From Azonexus sp. (GTDB lineage Bacteria; Pseudomonadota; Gammaproteobacteria; Burkholderiales; Rhodocyclaceae), in assembly GCA_030696345.1 (NCBI GenBank), contig JAUYSK010000028.1, positions 1-64,000 on the forward strand: a stretch of 64,000 nt of DNA. Reading direction: 5' to 3'. The number at the start of each line of letters is the position of its first letter. Positions within the stretch are counted from its first letter, which is position 1. This document shows positions 58,997 through 64,000 of this stretch, piece by piece. The position numbers and the translations under genes were made by a program. The notes under the pieces were generated by a model, which was not told where the DNA came from, ran no database searches, and saw nothing but the letters and a program-made list of their open reading frames with translations.

Positions 58997-61564
58997 ATGA
59001 CCGGAACCGCCTACAAAATCGAAGTAAATCCCCAAATTCCGGAGCGTCTGGCCCAACTGGAAGACCTGGCCAACAACCTCTGGTACAGCTGGGATCGCCC
59101 GACACAAGGCCTGTTTGCCAGCCTTTCCCACCCGCTGTGGCAAGCCACCAACCACAATCCCAAGGCTTTCCTGAAACGGGCTGACCAGAAACATCTGGAA
59201 GCCACGGCCGAAAATCCGGTCTTTCTTGGCGCCCTGAATCGCGTCGTTTCTGCCTACGAGACCTATCACGAGATGCCTAACATGGCACACGTGCATGGCC
59301 ATCCGTTCAAGGAAGACGACCTGATCGCCTATTTCTGCGCCGAATTCGGCTTCCATGAAAGTCTGCCGATCTACTCCGGCGGTCTCGGCATTCTTGCCGG
59401 CGACCACTGCAAGGCGGCCAGCGATCTGGGGCTACCCTTCATCGGCGTCGGCCTGCTTTATCGCCAGGGCTACTTCTCCCAGACACTGACTGCCGATGGC
59501 CACCAGCAGGCCATCTACAACGATTCCGACTTCGACGACCTGCCCATCTCGCCGCTTATGGATGCCAATGGCCAGGAAGTTCTGGTCCAGGTCGAGTTCC
59601 CGGAACGGGTCATCCAGGCCAAAGTCTGGGAGGTCAAGGTTGGCCACGTCCGGCTCATCCTGCTCGATACCTGGCTACCGCAAAACTCCGATCGCGACCG
59701 CGAAATCACCCACCGCCTTTACGGTGGCGACAAGACAACCCGCATCGAACAGGAAATCCTGCTTGGCGTTGGCGGCGTTCGCGCCCTCGCCGCCCTCGGC
59801 ATGAAGCCGACGGTCTGGCACGTCAATGAAGGCCATGCCGCCTTCCTGATCCTTGAACGCATCCGCAGCCTGGTCAGCAAAGGTTTGCCTTACGCCGCAG
59901 CGCTGGAAGCTGTCGCCGCCAACGTCGTGTTCACGACGCACACGCCGGTGCCGGCCGGCCACGACAGTTTCCCGGAAGAAATGATGCGCCATTACTTCTC
60001 CGGCTGGTGCCATGACCTTGGTCTGTCCTGCGAGCAGTTGATGGCCTTCGGTGCCGAACCGGGCAAACACAACTTCAACATGACCGCCCTGGCCCTGCGT
60101 GGCTCACGCCATCACAATGGCGTTTCCCGGATTCACGGCGATGTTTCGGCAGATATCTGCCGCTATCTGTGGCCGCAAATCGAACCCTCCGAAAACCCGA
60201 TGGATTACGTCACCAATGGCGTACACCTCCCGACTTTCCTCGCCCCGGAATGGTCCGAAACCTTCGAGCGCTATCTCGGCATCGGCTGGCGTGAACGCCA
60301 GACCGAAAACGGCATCTGGAACGGCATTGACGAGATTCCCGACGGCACTTTCTGGAGCATCCGTCAGCAGTTGAAGTCAAAGCTGCTGAAGCTGTTGCGC
60401 GAACGCATTCGCGAACAGCATCGGCGCAATCAGGGCTCGCCAGCCCATCTGGATCGCCTGCTGAAATATGCCGACCCGGACAATCCGAATGTCCTGACCA
60501 TCGGTTTCGCCCGGCGCTTTGCCACCTACAAGCGCGCCGCATTGCTTTTCCAGGACCCGACCTGGCTGCGCGAAATCATCAACCAGGCCGATCGCCCGGT
60601 ACTCTTCCTGTTCGCCGGCAAGGCGCACCCAGCCGATCAGCCGGGTCAGGAAATCATCCGCAAGATCGCCCAGATGGCCAAGCTGCCGGAATTCGAAGGG
60701 CGCATCCTGCTCATCGAAGGCTACGACCTGCATCTGTCGCGCTCGCTGGTGGCCGGCGTCGACGTCTGGCTCAACAATCCAATTTACCCGCTCGAAGCCT
60801 CCGGCACCTCCGGCATGAAGGCGGCGATGAATGGCGCTCTCAACCTCTCGGTCCTCGACGGCTGGTGGGGCGAAGGCTATGACGACAGCAGCGATGTCCT
60901 GAACGGCTGGGCGATCAAGCCGGCCCCGGGTCACCTGGGCGATGCCGAACGCGACGCAGAGGAAGCCCGGACGCTTTACGAACTGCTTCAGGACCAGATT
61001 GTTCCGACGTATTACCGCACCGGACCGATGGGCTTTTCGCCGGAATGGGTGGCGATGTCGAAGCGTTCGATCTCGACCATTTCACCCCGTTTCAACGTGA
61101 CCCGCATGGTTGGCGAGTACGTCAAGAAGTTCTACTCCCCTGCTTCGACTCATGGTCGCCGCTACGCCGGTGAAGATTTTGCCGTGGCCCGCGATGTCGC
61201 CCTGTGGAAGGCCAAGGTTCGTAATGCCTGGCCCGGCGTTCGCCTGCAGCGACTTGATTCACCGGAGCGTCGCCTGAAATTCGGCGGCTCGCTGCAGATC
61301 GAGGTCGCCGTTCAACTCCACGGACTGACGCCGGAAGATGTCACCATCGAAGCCCTGTTCGGCCGGCCTGGACATCACCGCGGCATCGGTAAGGTCAAGC
61401 ACTATCCGCTGAAGTGCACCGGCGAGACAAGTAACGGCGAAGCGCTCTATACCCTCGAACTGACTCCTGAACTCTGTGGCAAGCTGGAATACCGCATCCG
61501 CATTTTCCCGACCCATCCGGCGTTGATCCACAAATTTGAAACGGGCTTGATGATCTGGCTATGA
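58997..61564 (+). CDS. glgP: Alpha-glucan (glycogen) phosphorylase, short DUF3417-type
   Basis: GT35 enzyme that releases glucose-1-phosphate from glycogen. The 855 residues belong to the type with an N-terminal DUF3417 segment (about 10-125). The PLP lysine is K608 in GTSGMKAAMNG. Further features are the ARRFATYKRA motif and NEGHAAFLILER. The ATG at 58997 directly follows the previous stop. Its TGA overlaps the pgi ATG. E. coli-type allosteric N-terminal regions are absent. Confidence 0.95.
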   Translation: MTGTAYKIEVNPQIPERLAQLEDLANNLWYSWDRPTQGLFASLSHPLWQATNHNPKAFLKRADQKHLEATAENPVFLGALNRVVSAYETYHEMPNMAHVHGHPFKEDDLIAYFCAEFGFHESLPIYSGGLGILAGDHCKAASDLGLPFIGVGLLYRQGYFSQTLTADGHQQAIYNDSDFDDLPISPLMDANGQEVLVQVEFPERVIQAKVWEVKVGHVRLILLDTWLPQNSDRDREITHRLYGGDKTTRIEQEILLGVGGVRALAALGMKPTVWHVNEGHAAFLILERIRSLVSKGLPYAAALEAVAANVVFTTHTPVPAGHDSFPEEMMRHYFSGWCHDLGLSCEQLMAFGAEPGKHNFNMTALALRGSRHHNGVSRIHGDVSADICRYLWPQIEPSENPMDYVTNGVHLPTFLAPEWSETFERYLGIGWRERQTENGIWNGIDEIPDGTFWSIRQQLKSKLLKLLRERIREQHRRNQGSPAHLDRLLKYADPDNPNVLTIGFARRFATYKRAALLFQDPTWLREIINQADRPVLFLFAGKAHPADQPGQEIIRKIAQMAKLPEFEGRILLIEGYDLHLSRSLVAGVDVWLNNPIYPLEASGTSGMKAAMNGALNLSVLDGWWGEGYDDSSDVLNGWAIKPAPGHLGDAERDAEEARTLYELLQDQIVPTYYRTGPMGFSPEWVAMSKRSISTISPRFNVTRMVGEYVKKFYSPASTHGRRYAGEDFAVARDVALWKAKVRNAWPGVRLQRLDSPERRLKFGGSLQIEVAVQLHGLTPEDVTIEALFGRPGHHRGIGKVKHYPLKCTGETSNGEALYTLELTPELCGKLEYRIRIFPTHPALIHKFETGLMIWL

Positions 61565-63141
61565 AGCTTATCGAAACGCCGTCCTGGCAGGCGTTGGCAG
61601 CTCATGCGGCGGCCATGCAGCCGCAGCACCTGCGCCAGCTTTTTGCCGCCGACCCGGATCGTTTCCGCCACTTCTCGATCCGCCATGATGGCCTGCTGCT
61701 CGATTTCTCGAAGCAGCGGGTCAATGCCGAAACGCTCCGGCTGTTGCATGCCGTCGCCCAAGCCGCCGACATCGATGGCTGGAAGCAGAAGATGCTGGCT
61801 GGCGAGACCATCAACCACACCGAAAAGCGTGCTGTTCGCCATATGGCCCTGCGCGCTGGCGAACAGGCACCGGCCGAAGTCAAGGCCGTGCTTGAACGCA
61901 TGCAGCGCTTCTGTGAAAGCGTCCACAGCGGCCAAAAACGCGGCTTTTCCGGTGAACGAATCACCGATGTCGTCAATATCGGCATCGGCGGTTCCGACCT
62001 CGGCCCGCGCATGGCGACCGAGGCATTGGCGGCCCACCAGCAACCGAACATCGCGGTTCATTTCATCGCCAACGTTGATGGTGCCGACATTGCACCCTTG
62101 CTCGCCCGACTCAACCCGCGCACTACCCTGTTCATCGTCGCCAGCAAGACCTTCACAACGCAGGAAACCCTGACCAACGCGCAAACGGCACGCACCTGGC
62201 TACTCGCCGCCTCGGGCAAGGAAAGTTCAATTGCCGAACATTTCGTCGCCATTTCGACCAACCTGGAACTGACCCAAGCCTTCGGCATTGCTCCCGATAA
62301 CGTCTTTGAATTCTGGAACTGGGTCGGCGGCCGCTTCTCGCTGTGGTCAGCGATTGGCCTTTCTCTGGCACTGGCCATCGGCTGGCAGCAGTTCGCCAAA
62401 CTGCTGGCTGGCGCGCATGCCATGGACCAGCACTTCATCAATGCCCCGGCCAGCAATAACCTGCCGCTGACACTGGCCCTGCTCAGCCTGTGGAATATTG
62501 ACTTCCTGGGGGCCTCCACCGCAGCAATGCTGCCCTACAGCCAGTCGCTCGCGCTATTGCCGGCCTATTTGCAGCAACTGGAAATGGAAAGCAACGGCAA
62601 GCAGACCGACCGCGACGGCGACCCGTTAAAGCTTGCGAGCTGCCCCATTCTCTGGGGCGAAGCCGGCACCAATGGCCAGCACTCGTTCTATCAGTTGCTG
62701 CATCAGGGCGGCAGAATCATCCCCTGTGATTTCATCGCCCTGCGCGAAGCTGATTTCCCGTTGCCCGGCCACCATGTCGCATTGCTGGCCAACTGCCTCG
62801 CCCAATCGGCGGCACTCGCTTTCGGCCAAACCGCCGATGAAGTCCAGGCTGCCGGCGTACCGGAAGCACTCGCTCCCTACAAAGTTTTCCCCGGCAACCA
62901 GCCCTCCACCACGCTGGTCATGCCGGCACTGACCCCTTACACGCTCGGCCAGTTGCTCGCCTTGTACGAACACAAGGTCTTCTGCTTGGGCGTCCTCTGG
63001 AACATCAATTCCTTCGACCAATGGGGCGTCGAACTCGGCAAGCAACTGGCGACACAATTGACGCCCCTGCTTGAAGGCGAGGCCGACACCACCGCCTTCG
63101 ACAGTTCGACCCAAGGGCTGATTGCCGCACTGAGACACTGA
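61561..63141 (+). CDS. pgi: Glucose-6-phosphate isomerase
   Basis: Interconverts glucose-6-phosphate and fructose-6-phosphate, linking glycogen to glycolysis. The 526 residues carry VNIGIGGSDLGPRMATEAL (about 139-157), the PGI signature in GGRFSLWSAIGL, the catalytic glutamate region (LWGEAGTNGQHSFYQLLHQG) and the C-terminal lysine/glutamine region near SFDQWGVELGKQLA. Overlaps glgP by 4 bases and glgA by one. Confidence 0.96.
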   Translation: MKLIETPSWQALAAHAAAMQPQHLRQLFAADPDRFRHFSIRHDGLLLDFSKQRVNAETLRLLHAVAQAADIDGWKQKMLAGETINHTEKRAVRHMALRAGEQAPAEVKAVLERMQRFCESVHSGQKRGFSGERITDVVNIGIGGSDLGPRMATEALAAHQQPNIAVHFIANVDGADIAPLLARLNPRTTLFIVASKTFTTQETLTNAQTARTWLLAASGKESSIAEHFVAISTNLELTQAFGIAPDNVFEFWNWVGGRFSLWSAIGLSLALAIGWQQFAKLLAGAHAMDQHFINAPASNNLPLTLALLSLWNIDFLGASTAAMLPYSQSLALLPAYLQQLEMESNGKQTDRDGDPLKLASCPILWGEAGTNGQHSFYQLLHQGGRIIPCDFIALREADFPLPGHHVALLANCLAQSAALAFGQTADEVQAAGVPEALAPYKVFPGNQPSTTLVMPALTPYTLGQLLALYEHKVFCLGVLWNINSFDQWGVELGKQLATQLTPLLEGEADTTAFDSSTQGLIAALRH

Positions 63142-64000
63142 TGAACCCGCTTTCGATACTCTTCGCCACCTCGGAAATGGCCCCCTGGGTCAAGACCGGT
63201 GGCCTCGGCGATGTCGCCGCGGCCCTGCCGGCCGCCCTGCAGGCCGCCGGCCACGATATTCGCGTTCTTATCCCGGCTTATCCGGCTTTGCTTCGCGCCT
63301 TTCCTGAAGCTCAAGTCATCGCCACCATTCCGGCTTTGACGCCAGCTTTGCCGACGGCTCGCCTGCTGGCGGCAGAAAGCGCCGGCTTGCCCATTCTGCT
63401 GCTTGACTGCCCGGAATTGTACGAGCGCTCAGGCAACCCGTATCTCGATGCGCAAGGCCACGACTGGCCGGACAACGGCCTTCGCTTCGGCCTGCTGTCA
63501 CGGGTCGCCGCCCTGCTCGGCCAGGCCAGCTCGCCGCTCGACTGGCGCCCCGATGTCGTTCACACCAACGACTGGCAAACCGCCCTCGCTCCCGCCTGGC
63601 TGCATTACGAAGGCGGAGCGGCGAGTGTCGTTACTGTGCACAACATCGCCTTTCAAGGCTGCTTCGAAAAGACGCTGCTGACCGATCTGGGATTGCCGGA
63701 AACCGCGTGGCGTTTCGACGGTGTCGAATACCACGACCAGCTCTCCTTCCTGAAAGCCGGACTGCAACTCGCCTCGCAAATTTCCACAGTCAGCCCGACC
63801 TATGCCCGCGAAATCCAGGACGAACTCTTCGGCTACGCTCTGGCGCCGCTGTTACAACATCGCAGTGACGACCTGCGCGGCATCTTGAACGGCGTCGATA
63901 CCGACATCTGGAACCCAGCCACTGATCCAGCACTGGCCCAAGGCTATGCCGCCAACCGCCTCGCCGCCAAGCGCACCAACAAGGCCGCCCTGCAGCGCGA
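63141..64000 (+). CDS. glgA: Glycogen synthase (ADP-glucose), truncated by window edge
   Basis: GT5 enzyme that extends alpha-1,4 glucan from ADP-glucose. Only the first 286 codons are in the window, all open. The N-terminal SEMAPWVKTGGLGDVAAALP (residues 11-30) holds the ADP-glucose-binding KTGGL. HTNDWQTAL, VHNIAFQG and GILNGVDTDIWNP are typical. Its ATG overlaps the pgi stop. It completes the glgC-GH57-GH57-glgP-pgi-glgA operon. Confidence 0.95.
   Translation, partial: MNPLSILFATSEMAPWVKTGGLGDVAAALPAALQAAGHDIRVLIPAYPALLRAFPEAQVIATIPALTPALPTARLLAAESAGLPILLLDCPELYERSGNPYLDAQGHDWPDNGLRFGLLSRVAALLGQASSPLDWRPDVVHTNDWQTALAPAWLHYEGGAASVVTVHNIAFQGCFEKTLLTDLGLPETAWRFDGVEYHDQLSFLKAGLQLASQISTVSPTYAREIQDELFGYALAPLLQHRSDDLRGILNGVDTDIWNPATDPALAQGYAANRLAAKRTNKAALQR

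Overview
The window is a compact, gene-dense bacterial chromosome segment that reads as a betaproteobacterium, most likely of the Rhodocyclales (Dechloromonas/Azonexus-like). This rests on protein family types and gene order (rplM-rpsI-argC-bactofilin-erpA, pilB-pilC-pilD, arsR-rhodanese-grxC-secB-gpsA, envC-ctpA, glyA-nrdR-ribD) and on moderately high GC. It is inference; no database search was possible. I see no insertion sequence, prophage, CRISPR array, rRNA or tRNA. Nearly all genes look intact and native, and only the glycogen synthase gene is cut, by the right edge.

Layout. 1-4100: Fe-S insertion protein ErpA, a bactofilin, a coiled-coil membrane protein, ArgC, and ribosomal proteins S9 and L13 on the minus strand, behind a strong sigma70-type promoter. 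3821-4321 is the only long gene-free gap. It holds a candidate ~110-nt minus-strand small RNA with its own terminator and a hairpin loop carrying CCUCCUCC, the complement of a Shine-Dalgarno sequence. 4322-12400: OsmC, a Coq7/CNP1-like/RppH operon, ProRS, a lytic transglycosylase, Ffh with a divergent CcsA-like membrane protein, and a CorC/HlyC-type transporter protein. 12476-17229: type IV pilus PilB, PilC and PilD, an FmdB zinc ribbon and a DUF502 membrane protein. 17247-22552: AspRS, a secreted guanyl-specific RNase with its barstar-type inhibitor, NudB, ArgB, a HAD nucleotidase and SlmA. 22601-27280: HemB, EngB, cytochrome c4, a CBS-pair protein, an HDOD protein and MsrQ. 27314-33832: a PepSY protein, BioC-BioB, ComF, TrmL, and a six-gene minus operon led by an ArsR regulator with BigR/SqrR-like cysteine spacing. 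33914-43736: EnvC-CtpA, an HMA-like small protein, a MoeB/ThiF-type E1, RibD-NrdR-GlyA, a phosphoglycerate-mutase-type phosphatase and a TRAP transporter DctQM. 43929-49763: Dps (with a putative OxyR site), DctP, PmbA, DarP, MogA and a PilZ-like c-di-GMP protein. 49884-64000: ThyA, then a glycogen block: glucokinase, a small membrane protein, GlgB, GlgC, two GH57 enzymes, alpha-glucan phosphorylase, Pgi and GlgA.

How it works together. The right-hand block is a complete glucose-glycogen module: phosphorylation (Glk), isomerisation (Pgi), activation (GlgC), polymerisation (GlgA), branching (GlgB) and mobilisation (GlgP), with two GH57 enzymes taking the usual place of MalQ/GlgX. The genes from glgC to glgA run in one direction with overlaps or gaps of a few bases, so they are very probably one operon.

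The most interesting unexplained signals are the anti-Shine-Dalgarno small RNA (3931-4041), a long inverted repeat in the glyA-nrdR gap (39492-39593), the chromosomal RNase/barstar pair, and the persulfide-sensor-like ArsR operon.
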